Source of the DNA: Marthasterias glacialis
Taxonomy: Eukaryota > Echinodermata > Asteroidea > Forcipulatida > Asteriidae
DNA length: 64,000 nt
NCBI GenBank assembly: GCA_911728455.2
Contig: OU452222.1
Coordinates: 25,596,923 to 25,660,922, forward strand
Direction: 5' to 3'
Shown: piece after piece, positions 1-13,500 of the stretch
Layout of the letters: every line of letters starts with the position of its first letter
Position numbering within the stretch: the first letter of the stretch is position 1
The notes under the pieces: model-generated
What the model was told of the DNA's origin: nothing
Database searches by the model: none
Seen by the model: only the letters and a program-made list of their open reading frames with translations
Translations under genes and position numbers: made by a program

Positions 1-212
1 GGCATAAGAATTGTTTGCGTCGCATTAGACGTTTTTTCCGTCCCACTAGAATTTTTTTGCGTAGCATTAGAATGTTTCTGTCGCATTAGAATTGTTCCTG
101 TTGCATTAGAAATTTTTGCGTCGCATTTATAATTTATCCGTCGCATTAGAATTTTTTCCGTCGCATTATAATTGTTTCAATCGCATTAGAATGTTTTCCG
201 TCGCATTCCACT
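1..212. repeat. Minisatellite, about 20-bp unit
   Basis: About ten imperfect copies of a 19-21-bp unit built on GTCGCATTAGAATTTTTTCC run from the window edge to about 212. Units differ by single substitutions and small length changes in the T run. The array is non-coding and probably lies in an intron or the 3' flank of the PEP-synthase-like gene. Confidence 0.9.
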
Positions 213-1040
213 CGACACCCACATAAGGAGAAAGTTAAACTTTGACCTTAGGTATGCTGCAGCTTTCAAGCTAAACTAGCGGGCTGCGGCGCTTCGCGCG
301 GAACCCGATATACGTTGGTGCGACGTTTGCGTAGGAAATGTTGCATGTACTGTGGGGGCAATTAAGGGTGTAATTTGCAGGGGTCATTATTTTCTAGAAT
401 GGGTTTGGTAAAAACGGTACGCAATGTTGTTATGTCTTTGTGAAATTGTGAGCGTGGGGCACGCAAAAGTTTAACCCTATCAGGACTGGGCTTTTTTGGG
501 ATGTACGGGGACCGGGGAGAATATTTTTTGGTCCGATAAGTAAGAAATTAGTATGTTGAAAATATTCTATTGATAAAAAACTTGATACAATTTGACCCCC
601 TAATTACAGGCTGAAAACAAAATCCAAGAAGGCCGCCAAAATGGCGTGACTATCACATTACTGTCACTTTTCCAAAACAAAATAAAACAAAATAAAAAAC
701 AAGGGGAAATAATGTTCAAAAAGTTAAAATAAATCACTAAAAACCATTAAAATCATGTGACCCAAGGTCAAAAAATTGGTTGCTGTGGCAATAGCAACCC
801 CCCGTATCAAATATTGTTTGTCAACATGATCCTATTTTGGGAAAATTTTGTGGTGATCGGAATAAGCTTTAAAAAGTTACAGGCAAAATAAAAGTAGGGG
901 GCACATCGTGCCCCTGGTCCTGATAGGGTTAAAGGTTTTGGGTTGAGGTCGAAACGACATGTCACGAAGCATCTTACACCTTCGGCGCTCTATATTGATT
1001 TAAATCCAATTCACAATGAATTACGTATGTAAGTCCGTAC

Positions 1041-4000
1041 CTGATGATTGATGGTAGGGCCAGACCCAGCTGATCCACAGACTCAGCAGCACTCAATACC
1101 CGTTTTCTATCCGATGAGTTGTGTGAACCCGCTGCTAGAATTGCCTGCAATTGTTCATAATGCCCAAAGAGTCAATTTATAAATCCAGTCAAACGGAATA
1201 CAATCAGCAACATCCTTGTAGTTTTAAGTGTGATGTCACTATGACAACATTGACAATTCATCTTAAAACGAATCTTAGCGTTTTGTAAAATCGGGCCCTC
1301 CCAACTCCGTTACTTTTAAAGAGTTCAAACATCTTGGAACTGTGATTGAAAACACGAAATTCTCCAACATTTCATTAAAAAAAACCCAAAACGACTACTC
1401 GTGCGGACTGAGTACTTCATTAATTTAATGCTTTCATAATGACCCCTTGCACGCACGTCACAGGCGGCGACTGTGCCACGCTCACCATTTTAGAAGTCAA
1501 TACACAGCAAAAATAGGGGCGTTAAATTTAACACCCCGGTGTTACTAGAGGACCACACCAAGAATTTTCACCGGTGTTAAAATTATGGGTGTTATTTTAA
1601 CACCGGTGTTATTCTTTACACCCATGGTTGTAAATGATAACACCAAAAGAATTAAAATGAGACCAGATTGGTGTAGTCCTCTAGTAACACCGAAAAGTGT
1701 TATTATTTTTTGCAGTGTTGACATAGTGTAAACGCCGCGTCGCCTTAAAATGCGCACTACACTGTTAAACACATGTGCACAGAGACATTGACTTCCAAAA
1801 TTGCGCGACCAACATTATTTTGATGATGACGTCATATGAATTGGGCCAATACCTGTAGCGATGGTATCACTTGTACGGGATCCATGCCCCAAGATTTATC
1901 CCGAAGCTCAACCTGTACAAAAGAGTGAATGAGCCACATTATAACAATGACAAAACTTCAACAACGAGGCACTACTTACCTCTTGCTTGAGTCAAAAACA
2001 GTATTAGCAAAATGATTTTAGTTTCAGTTCATATCCAAGTCAGCGTGGTCTGAGTATCGGCGTGTAATCACGGTTTTGTGCGTGGGATAGTAGTAAGCAA
2101 TGGCAATTTGCCAGCCACAATTTACTTCTCTGATCGAAGGTGGAGTGTCTAAGCTGTGCGAAAAATCCTCTTTGATGTAAAAATGTCATCAGTCAACTAA
2201 AATAACTCATCAATTTGTATACATCCAAGAAAAGGCTCCTCACAAAGAAGGCTTAACTACAAAGTTTCATATGTCAGGTGCTAAGACGTGGTCTCAGCGT
2301 TTAGCCTGTCGGAAGAAAAGTTTCATGTTACTGTAAAAGCCTAATTGCATTTTTCATTTTAACACCAGCAAGTGCATTAAACAATAAAACACTATGGGTA
2401 AAAACAATAAAACACTATGGGTAAAAGCCCTGTTGGTACAGAAGTGAATACACAGTGAATATACAGCAGAAGTTACATCTTACCACAGCTTGTTTCCCTG
2501 TTATAACTCCACTATTTGTTCATTCAAGGACATTACACTGTGGTACAGGCCCACAAATATTGAGCATGGTTTCAAGAATTCAGAGGTAGACTCTTCACAT
2601 CACCACTGTTAGAAATCTACCGGTTTGATCATAACAAAAGCTGCCTCTTTTGTCTCTGTGATGCCTCATTCAAGACGAATTGAAGGTCAAAGGAGGTCAA
2701 TGAAAAATCCTGAAATCAGGTTTAGTCTTGACAAATCACAGGCCTGATGTGGGTTCATACCTCACGGATACATCTGTGACCATGGCACCGAAGAAAGTCA
2801 GCGAACTCTATCCCTGCTTCACCACTAGATGGTCCCCGCAGCCATTCCAGGGCGGCACCCGGAGTCATTGCCTGAAATTGTTCACTCTCATCTTCTTTCA
2901 AGATGGCTTTTGCTATTTTCTTTTATCAAAAAGAAAAAGAAAAAAGGGGGGAAAAAGCGGTCAAATCATGTGTACATAAATTAAAATTGATAAAATACAT
3001 GATTTATGTAAGCAATTAAAGTCTTATTATGAGATCACTGTGGGCACAAACGCAACCCAGAGAATTCTGTGTAGTTTATGTGCATACTGCTTTGAGGCAG
3101 GTGACGGCACGCTGCCATTTTATCTGTATGTTAATTTCCACCAGGACAAATTTGGCCATAATGTAGGCACGTCACATGGTAAATGATACGCTTTGTCGAC
3201 TGCTGGCGTTTTTTAAACCACGACGTTGTCTTTGACTCTGGATGAAGTACATTTCGCCAGTTTCCCTTACCGAAAGCTAAGCCGAAGCCGTTTCAAAAAG
3301 GGCCGTAGAGGGCTTGCACAGCAGACTGGCTTACAACTTATGGCTATTGAACTCGGCATTTTCCGTGTTCCATTTTTATGGGTAGACAATCATTTTAAAA
3401 GTGACATGTGACACTCTTGCATGTTTTGCATGTCAGTTTCTGGAGGGACTTTTAATAAATTTTTACACTAATTGTAAACAACTATTTTACCATACCTCCA
3501 TTGCTAAGGGCACCTGAGCACTCTCGACGTTCGGGCAGGAGGACAACAGTAGGGCGAGGTGGGTAGGAAGCAGTTCCTCTGAAATACAACCGAAAAACCT
3601 ACTAATAAGAGGATGTAGTTACACAGTTTTCTGTAATACATTTGGTGCTCGATATGTGGCATTTGTACCCCCACCTGTTGTGTCTTCATTGTGGGAAACT
3701 ACATCCAGGAAGTCTAAATTTAGGGGATTTATTTTCGGGGTTGGGGGGGGGGGGGGGCCTTCTGTACAAGAGGGGAACCGTGTGTTATGGGGCATAGGAA
3801 CTTTATGTGGACTCCCTCTGCCACATATCGGCCATGGTATACAGTGTTTAATATGAATGGTTTTGAATAACAAAAAAAACTTACTTGTTGTATATTTGGC
3901 AATTAGTGACGCTATAGTCTGCTGCCAGACAGCCGACTTGTGTGTTTCTAAGGCGTGATAAAGAAGCATCTGACAAAAAAAATCAAACCGAATCATTATA

Positions 4001-7000
4001 CAATATTGAATGCATCTGAGTGCATTATTTTGTTTCGGGTTTTTCTTTGTTGTAAGAAGGTAAATAGTCAAAGACTCGTTTGTCAATGCAGTGTTATAAT
4101 TTTGAAGAAAAACGAAGTTTTTGTGCTGATTAGAGACAATTTCTTGAATTTCAATGCCATTGAATGTTACGCGTTTGCGATAAAATGCATGGTAACCCTC
4201 GTTCTTCTGACCAAGAACTACAATTATCGCAGCTAATACTTCACATTTACCACATTGCATCATTGGTTCATTGCATCTTAATTTCGCAGGCCTATTTTCA
4301 GTGAAGTAGATTTTAGCCATGTTATCACTTTTTCACTTTTTCCCCCGATTTTAGCACATTAGTTTGGCCACTTCATTTCAATGTGCTTGTTTACTGCCTT
4401 GTACACTCTGACATCTTAAAAGGCGACAAGTTGTAAACAAAAATCTCATCAACGTAATGCATCAAACTAAATCTATTACCCTTTAATCGCATACAAAATA
4501 TCAAACTGTATAATCAACTGAAGGCGAACATTCTTAAACTTTAAATGAACTTACCACTCAGAACTCAGGCGGGTATGGTCAGACACTCAACTAATTAAGA
4601 GTTATTTACCTTGTACCTATTGTCCGGATACTTGCAAATGTCGTCATATTGCTCCTGCGCAGTATCCCAAAGACGCGTCAAATGCTGGTTTGCACGAACG
4701 AAGTGTCCTTCTAACTTCCCCCTACTGAAAAAGACTCCCTAATATTTTAATTTGAGAGGGACAAAAATATCCTTATGTTAGAAAGCAAATACACGGTATG
4801 TTATTATTTTAGTCTGTATTAATTTTACGACTTTTGAGACGTTAGCGAGCGCCCCAGTAATCGGCCCTTTTCTATTATTAGACTGGTTTCCAGTCCTTAC
4901 ATCATTTTCGTTCGACTGTTATACAGTCAGAAGAGAACGATGTAGGGACCGGGAACCAGTTTAACAGTAGAAAATGACCGCTTACTTGGGCGCCCGCTAA
5001 CGTCTCAAAAGATTCCCATTGCATCGAAAGGCATCACCCATCCCATTTATCTCAATGTGAAATTCTGCTGGCCATCATTGCGCCCTAGGCTATAGTTTAT
5101 TAGTTTTGTGTGCCATTTGGCGTTTTTGAGTTTGTTTGTTTTTTGTTGCGGTTTTTCACGTACATCTGTGCCTGCTCTTAAGTAAGCGTTTAAAAGGAAA
5201 AAAGGAGCAAGTGTCAGGTACGTACGGATGTTGTATCCATTTTAAGACCCAGGTTTTATTCTGTTTTACCCACACACCGAAGGGTGTTACCACTGTATAC
5301 TCAGTATTTTCCGGACTCTTCAGGAAAAAACCACAGGCATATTATTACCACGACCTTTGCCATTCAACAACAGATGTCTTTACCTCTAGACCACCGAGAT
5401 TGCACGATAGCCAGATGCAGTTCGAATCCTATTAGCAGCGGGTACCGCAACAATTTTAATAGTTTGCAAGTACGACTTGAAAGTTTGCAAGTAAGACTTC
5501 TTGTTCTGTTAAGAATTCATTTCATCGAGTGCTTTGCACTGTATCCTTACCAGAAGAAATTTCAGACGGTACATATACATGCGCCATGAGGGTACCAAAG
5601 GTTGGCTCACTTTCTTGGCCTCTTCAACACAGTCTAAGTCAAACGGCTGCAGAGAGGAAAATGAATGTATTCAAACTGGATTGTATCGATAAAAGTGGAT
5701 TTACAAAAGGAACACTTAAAGTTATTCAGACAAGGATATAAGTCTAATTGTAATAGATGCTGCATCGGGATTTAAGTCATTATACATTTTTACCCAAATG
5801 TGTTTAGTGAGTATTGGTATATTTGCAACAAAAATTGAAAGATTCCAGCCTGTTCCGTCAATGGTTATCCACAGCCGAGAAGTTGTAGTATGCAATATGA
5901 ATTAAGAAACAGCAGCAATCTTTCTGAATTTAAGTGCATAGCGCGCAATACGTATGTTTTTGTTGAACACAATCACGTTTTGGTTGAACACAATTCCCTC
6001 TTAATTACGGTCTAAGTAGATGGACAGAGGGCCCAAGATCCAGAATACTCGATCAAGCCCCAAAATAATGTTATACTTGCAAGCACCGTTTCGCCATCCT
6101 ATGTGTGATGCCTATGGGATGTGAGAGGTTGTTTGGCTGGCATTTTGTGAGTCAACAGTTTGCCCAAATTGAAAGCAGCTTTCCAGTGCTGTCTGACTAT
6201 GGTTCGATGGGGGAACTTGTGGATTTTGAAACATGTTGAACGTGATTTCATAACGCAAGATCTTAAACGAATTTGAGGGAAGTTTTGTTTCCGTGTTTTC
6301 CTTTTGATTTTTTTTGTCTTGACTAATGTTGGAACTTACGAATCCAGGAAGGAAGAAACAAATCCAAATGTAAACTTCATTTTTTAAAAGAGACATGAAC
6401 TTACCATTCCAAACAGCATACCTCCAAAATTTCCCGATATCCTGACCATCTTCAGAGATGTCGTCACAACATTCTATCGTTCGAGTCCAACAGGGTGAAT
6501 AACAATGTGAAATATTGTAAAAATTATTATATATTAAAATTTGAAATGGTCCTAATAAGTCGGGAGTTTTGCGTACTACTAACTAACAAAATCCAGTGGG
6601 ATATTATTTTTTATTATTATTATTTTTTATATTAACATGATGGGTTTTGTTGATCATTTCAATCCATGGAACTTACGGTGAGACTGATGAATGCGTGGTT
6701 GTAAGACACGAAGATTTGTCTGACAGCAGGGAACGATATGGCTTTATCAAATGTTACACTGCCACCCATCTAGTGAAAAAACAAAAAAAAAAAACAACAA
6801 CCAAGCAATGAGAAAAAGGAGATTGAATATTACTTCTATTTAGTTGTTGGCGAACACCATTTGGTTTCCTAATAATGCATTTCACATTTCATTTTGCTAT
6901 TTCTATTTCATGATAAAGTGATGATTTAATTTATTTGGGAAAACACTCCACATATCATTGACATTTTGTGAAGAAAATCAATAGGAGACTTTTGAGGACA

Positions 7001-7523
7001 CTAGGTGGCAGCAGACTTACCAGGTAAATTAATTGTTCTCGGATATGTGCGCATTTTCAGAACTACACAAACAATGGAAATTTACCTGGTAGGTCTACTG
7101 CCACCTAGCGTTCCAAAGTCTCCCATTTTATCGACATGGTCGTTCCAAATGTTGTTAGTAATATTTATGTCTAAATGAATCATAACTCAAATAGATCGTT
7201 ATTATTTTTGAAATAAGTCAATCCCATGCCAATTCAGGAAGGGAGAAAGGTGAGACGTTCGAGAGAGCATTCCCAAGGATCTCCACAATATGAAAGATCA
7301 AAGGTCACACTTATAAACTGCAATATGCAAATTATAAAGTTACATACAGGACCATGAACACTGGGGCGCGCTTGTTCTGCCTGCATTGTGACCTGCTGGC
7401 CGTGATAAGCGAAGATCAACTTGATGCTGGTTATGTTAAACGTGTAATACCTGATCTATGATATCACAGTCTAGGAAGAATACCGAAGTGGTCAGTGGAG
7501 AAACTGCACCTGGGCACATCTCT
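1041..7523 (-). CDS. Exons 23-33 of PEP-synthase-like gene: middle substrate-side domain
   Basis: This block encodes about residues 777-1085. Key motifs are MCPGAVSPLT (exon 23, the PGAVTPL signature), SYNHAFIS (exon 25), SCPNVESAQV (exon 30), FLRCHGHRCIREVELRDKSW (exons 31-32) and DPVQVIPSLQ (exon 32). The HGHRxxxE-ELRxxSW signature is typical of the rifampicin-phosphotransferase-like middle domain rather than the PEP-binding barrel of true PEP synthase. Exon 33 ends in phase 2 at 1041, so at least one more exon lies to the left. The junction between exon 27 (ends 5551) and exon 28 is ambiguous. Acceptor 4714 keeps phase 0; the better-looking acceptor at 4724 needs a weak alternative donor or a missed exon. 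Confidence 0.78.
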
Positions 7524-10500
7524 CTGGAAAAACAATATTTACATATTTAAATATGTAAAAAAAAAAAAAAAAAAATCTGTGATGACAGCTATTACACAGG
7601 CGAAAACAACTATTAAGACGAAAAGGGGAGAGCATTACATCAATTAGAGACTTCTACAAACGCTAGGGGCAGCAGTCTTACCGAACAGTTAGTTCAAGAA
7701 ATGTGCGCATGCTCAGAACTACGTTGAGAAAAGAAACTTACCTGGTGTGCCTGCTGCCACCTAGCGTTTCAAAGTCTGCCAATGCAATGAGCAAGTAAAA
7801 TTATAGGATTATTTTGGCACTGTTTCCATTAAGCTGGGTGGACACGATTAACTGTGTATGTTGGGTAGAATTTGTTGCTGCTTTCTCGACCTTAAGAGTC
7901 TTGCCACTTTATCAAACTGATCATATTTTTAATCATAGGTTTATCCATGTGCAAAGATTACAATAAAATCTCTGATAACAACATTATATCTGCTGATGTA
8001 TAAAATGTAAAAAAAAAAAAAAACCATCCAGAATATCAATTGTTGGGTTTGGTCAAATTCCTCTGAAAAACGCTTGTTAAACAAAGTAGTCTTCTTGACA
8101 AAATAACTCACTGTATGTTAGCTGTACTCATCCAAATTTTTTCCGATGATAAACCCGAATCAAATTCATGAAGAAGCTCATACTGAGATGGAACGTCGAA
8201 AGTCGTAATGGCTCGGGCCTGGAGAAAATAATCAACAAAACAAAAATAGTTTTAAACTTCAAAGTTGGTGCAAGTTCTTATAGAACATACCATTGTTTAC
8301 TCAAACCAATCGTATCAATTGTAATGGTTTGCAGTAACACGTACAAACAAGTCACTGTCGTTGTGGTGGTTCTGAAAATAAAGACTCGGGCCTGTGAGTG
8401 ACCAGGAGAGGGTCCTATTTTCTTTCGGCCTTCGGCCTCAGGAAATAGGACCCTCTCCTGGTCACTCACAGGCCCTCGGGCTGCATAGACGAGCACTATT
8501 GCCCTCATTACCAGTCCATATTATGTGTATACTATGAAATGTATATAATGAAGGCTGGAGAGGTGTGTGAGCGAGTTTCTTTGTCTACCTGTGTTTTTAT
8601 ATACCCATTGGAGATCACTGTGTGTGGTGTATTTGATATATACAAATGATTACAAAACACTTGTTTTTTTTTGCTCTCCCTTGCTAAATTGAAAAGCCTG
8701 TTGTTGCTATTACTCAACTATTGGCAGTCTGTTACAGCTGTTTTACAGCTGTCGGTGGAATTTCACTACAGCTTATAAAAAGTCTAGGACACCTCGAAAA
8801 GTTAACATACCGCTTGATTGTTAAAATAAAAACACTTCAAAAATTGGAGCCACCATGTGTTACCTGGAGTAGATAGATCGTGTCTCCGACAGCGGCCCAT
8901 TCAATATCTCTGGCATCTGAAAAACACTTATCCAACTGGGGAAATGAAGAAAAAACATCCTTACAATTTATATTCATACCATTTACGTATTTCTTTGTAA
9001 CAAACTATGAAATGAACCTGCAAGAATAGTTTTTCAAGAAGATTTAAGTAATGTCGATGATAAAGGTAAGTCGGTGTAAGTGAAACACCGGTTAAACACC
9101 GGCCTAATATTATTTTTCAACACTTCATTTGATTTTATTATTAACATGATGAATTTGAAATGTTGTTATACGGAGCTCCAGAAGTGCCACGAGACTTATT
9201 CAGATAACACGATATTTCGTCCTTCCAGGACGACTATACTAAAACTCTTGATGTCCACTTACCGTGATAATTTATCTCCCAAGTCGACTTGTTTTATGGA
9301 ATAAATGGAGTTCTTGAGATAATTTATCTGACAAAGAGGAATTACTGAGATGATCAGACGATATTAAAGGGGCTGTGTCGTCATGATTATAACAGCAAAT
9401 GGAATAACCCAGTTACTAAGCACGCGTGCGCGGCGGCAGTCGCATCAGAGGTTGACAAAGACGGCACCCTTTGTGATTTGACCGCAAGAGCGTGCGTGTG
9501 CAGTATCTGGGTGAGGGTTCATCTTTCCACGCACAGCCACAGGCCTGTTATAATCATGACGACACAGCCCCTTTAAGTCTACTTCAGACTTCGGTGAGTC
9601 TTCTTCGCGTGACAACACATGTAGTCGACTTACTGGTTCGCTATTGTTGACTTGCCGTCTGTTGCCGACTGGATAAATGGATGGCATTCCTTATTGTTTT
9701 ACATTCTTACCATAAGTGCAACTCGTCCAAGTTTGAGGCTCAGCGAATCTGATATTGAGCACTTCGCTGATTTACTGTCAGTCTGGTGGATGATCTGTGT
9801 TCCGCCTCCCCCTAATAAAGTTAACGAAGTAAATGGAAGGAGAAAAACAGAGCTCATGGCCAACAGTTTTCAGATTTATTAGAATGAAATATCGATATCT
9901 CTAGCCTTGTACAGGGCCGTCTTACTTAATAAAAAGGCCAGCCGGGATTTGCTGCGGGAGCCTCCACGCCCTGGTTCATCGAGAAGACTGTGCGAGTTCC
10001 GTATTTCGTTATTCGAACTGAACTCTACGCAAATTTACCAAGTCTAGTCCCAAAATCGCTCGCCTGACGGCACCTAAACACAAACAACCTACACTCCCCG
10101 AGTCCCTGGCCCGTCAAATTTGCTTTTTCTGCCTTTTCCCGGTATCTAGGCGGAGATTTTTTACGCTATACTACGGTAGTTTTCTCCAATACCAAAGAAA
10201 TGTATGTTTTAGTTAGTCATTGGTTAGTCAGACGCAATTGCTGTAAAAGATGCCACAAATCCCCATCGACTCACAATACTCTGTATGATGCATAGACAAC
10301 TTCGCAAATACCTTTTACTCGCAATACAGTTATACAGTGCGTATCAAAAAAACGCAACAAGATTTAATTTCAAATTTGTGAAGATTATGTTAGCTTTATA
10401 CCAACGTGAGTAGTAACATGTTGAAGCCACACATCTCCTCTTTCCAATGATATCTTATTTATTCATACACGGTCATGGATGGCTGAGTAATCATTCTTTT

Positions 10501-13500
10501 TGGACAATGGGACAAAGTGGACTTGGGGCCAAGTTTTAGACACGGCAATTCTTGCCGTGTCTAAAACGATCTTCACAAATTTGAAATTAAATCTTGTTGC
10601 GTTTTTTTGATACGCACTGTAAGACGCCCGCCTTATGCCGTAAAAAGTGGTGCAAGCTGGTCTAGATAATGCCAACATTTGTCGTTATCTAGATCAGCTA
10701 CACCTCGTTCCACGACTTAACGCGTGCGTCCCTATATGACTGTAAAATTTGTGCGTAAAAAGTATTTGCGAAGTTGTCCATGTTTATGCGGGGCTTGTGC
10801 ACAATGCATTCTGGTTGTTGCACCAATATACAAACGGGTTTTCGCACTGGTGTCAAGAGCCGATGTCCCCTGCAATAAGATGAACGTGTTCAGATATTTT
10901 CCCCGGGAGAACTTTTACCTGCGACGTAAATCGCCTCTTCCTTGTGTCCAATCACCTTGCTGTCTATGGTCAGTGTCTTGTTGAGGTCAACTCGCAGTAT
11001 CACCGTGTCTGCTTCTACCAGACCAGAGACTACAGACTTGCGAAATCATTAAGGCGAAATGTTTGATCAACATTTGGTATTGTTTTCTTTCCTCAAGAAC
11101 AATGTGTTAGTAAGACGAAAATTAACTATAAACCTGACAGTCATGTAACCAAAGAAAGCAAAAACACAAATACTGCACACGCCAACTATTAACATTTTCC
11201 TACTGTCACCTCTTTCTTGTGTACCACCAGATATTCAGTCTATGAACAGTATAGCAGTAAAATTAAACACTTTTATGTATGAGTGCGAAGTTTCTTAACT
11301 AATAAATAATAAGGAAGTACTCTTTAAAGAAAATCTTACTAAAGCTCCTTACCTCTCCAAGTCCGTAGTTAGAATTGATGACAATCTTGCTTGGGTTACC
11401 AGTCAGGGGGTCACGGCTGAATACAACACCTGGAATATTGATCAAACCACCCAGATGATATCCAGATGATATCACTTAACAACTTGTAGAACAACGATGA
11501 AACACACGGGGCACTTCTGATTAATTAAAACTGTAGTTTCCGTTTGCATTTTTTTCTGAAACAAGCCACTCTTCAACACTCTTGTTATGTCATTTACAAT
11601 TTTTAATAAGATCCGACGTGAAGGTAAAAATACAATGTATGCGTGTAAATAGAAAAATAGTTTTAGAAACATCGAAACTGCTAGACATGAAAGCTAATAA
11701 AACGTAATTTCACTCCAGTAATTTTAATCGCAAAAGTCCAGATTTCAAATGGGGGCACGGGGAGTGGGGCAAGGACATCAATTGGTGGGCATGTGTACCC
11801 TCCTCAGTTACGCCACTTTGCTCAGTACATTTTTAAAAATTCGTCTCCGTAATATCGATAATGGGATTAATCTACTTTAATGTCATGTTGGTACAACGGT
11901 GAACACAAAGTTAACGACGTCTTACCCGCACTCTCTCCTGCAACTATTTCTTGTACAACCACTGCCATGGCGGTATTCACTGGTTGACCGTACTGCCTGT
12001 AAAGATAAAAACACTTTATATACTGACCACATATTATTAAATAAATAAGTCTTCAGTCATGTCACTATTCTCTGCATACAGCTAGTTAGCGCAAACTTTG
12101 CGCTCTCTGTGTAAGCGATCCCAAGAAATGCTTAGTTTCGTAAAGTACCCACACACACACACAGACAAGACAAAAATCACTTAAGCATTGTGCTGCAACC
12201 ACAATTGCCAATTCGTTGCTTACAGTGGGCAGAGCCAATGCATTGGGCCCAGGTCCTCACGATTTCTTTATTTTCAACCAAGTTGTTACAACTCATGTAT
12301 AAAAATAAAAAAACAACCCCTTACACCTTCGAAAATAAATTTGATAATCCGTAAATTATGAGAGCGTTTTCAAGTAATGACAAGAATTGTTACCTTCGGT
12401 ATTGTACAGCTTGAAAGGAGAACTGAGATGCCCAGCAGTCTTGTGTAGCCTGAAACACCTACGGGCAGAACATTGTGAAAGTTTGTAAAAGCATTTCCCA
12501 TCGCCAGATCTTTCGAGGTTGCAGCATTAACAACACTATGATTTGCAGTATTTCATCATTCGACGGGATAGACAATTTTAAATCCCCTGCTTGAGTTTCG
12601 TATTCGAACGTTAAACGCCTGTTTCTAAACTTCTGTTTTGCTTTCTTTCTGTCTTATTTTAACTGGGAAGCCAAGTTAATTGCAACCATTGGTCTCTAAA
12701 GGGTGCCAGACATCAATGATTATTACAAAAGAGTGTAGGAAGCCATCAGTGTTGTATAGGCAGACTACAATAATGCAATAATCCTATACCTTATCCAAGC
12801 TCTTCACACCAAGGAATGTTTGCATCTGACCAGCAGCAGAAGTCAGTGAATTATCTTCACCTGCAGAAGAGAAGAAAACAATCCATAGAAAATCATCATT
12901 GTCAACCTATGGTAACACCACGTATAAAACATCTCTTTGGAGACCAACTCCCGAGACCAGGCATGATCTGGTAGAAAGTTCATTTTTATTATCAACTTCC
13001 ATCATGCATAGCTTAACATTTTTGCTAGCATCAACTTAATCATTTACAATCCTGAATTGGTTCAGCCTGTATTCATCTTGCAGGTTGTCGTCCGAAGTCA
13101 AACACACCATGCATAGACAAAACATGGGCCAACTTCCAGTGTCATTATAAAGTTAAAATGTCGATATGGGCAGCTTCACGTACCAACTGAAGAAGAGCGA
13201 ACTGCAAATGTCTTTGAACTCTCCGAATCCCCGAACATCATCGAGAAAAGCCCAGAAATCTCAGCTTTTAAGTCCTTGGAGAGGGCGGTTTTAGATACCA
13301 AATCAACGATCCTGCAAAAAGGTAGAGAAGTGTGTGAATCTGATTTTATTATGAAGGTTAATCTATCGACGCATGTGATGACCGGGCACAAAAATTTACA
13401 TTATGAAAACTATTTTTTTAATCATTAGTAACTCTTCTGATAAGTACCTATTAATGACTTGGGTTTCGAAGAGTGTTGTACTTAACACCAAACAACCTCT

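Noticed and set aside
1-212. CRISPR array
   Set aside because: The 20-bp units are contiguous with no spacers, and the genome is clearly eukaryotic. The same reasoning applies to the array at 60736-60912.
3619-4320. A 233-codon minus-strand open frame
   Set aside because: It reads through real exon 29 (3885-3969) and on into intron sequence and a G-run. The exon with its AG/GT borders fits the gene; the long frame does not.
5250-5340. A candidate exon (SPENTEYTVV...) that could link exons 27 and 28
   Set aside because: The segment is the body of a degenerate minus-strand SINE and its phase does not solve the junction.
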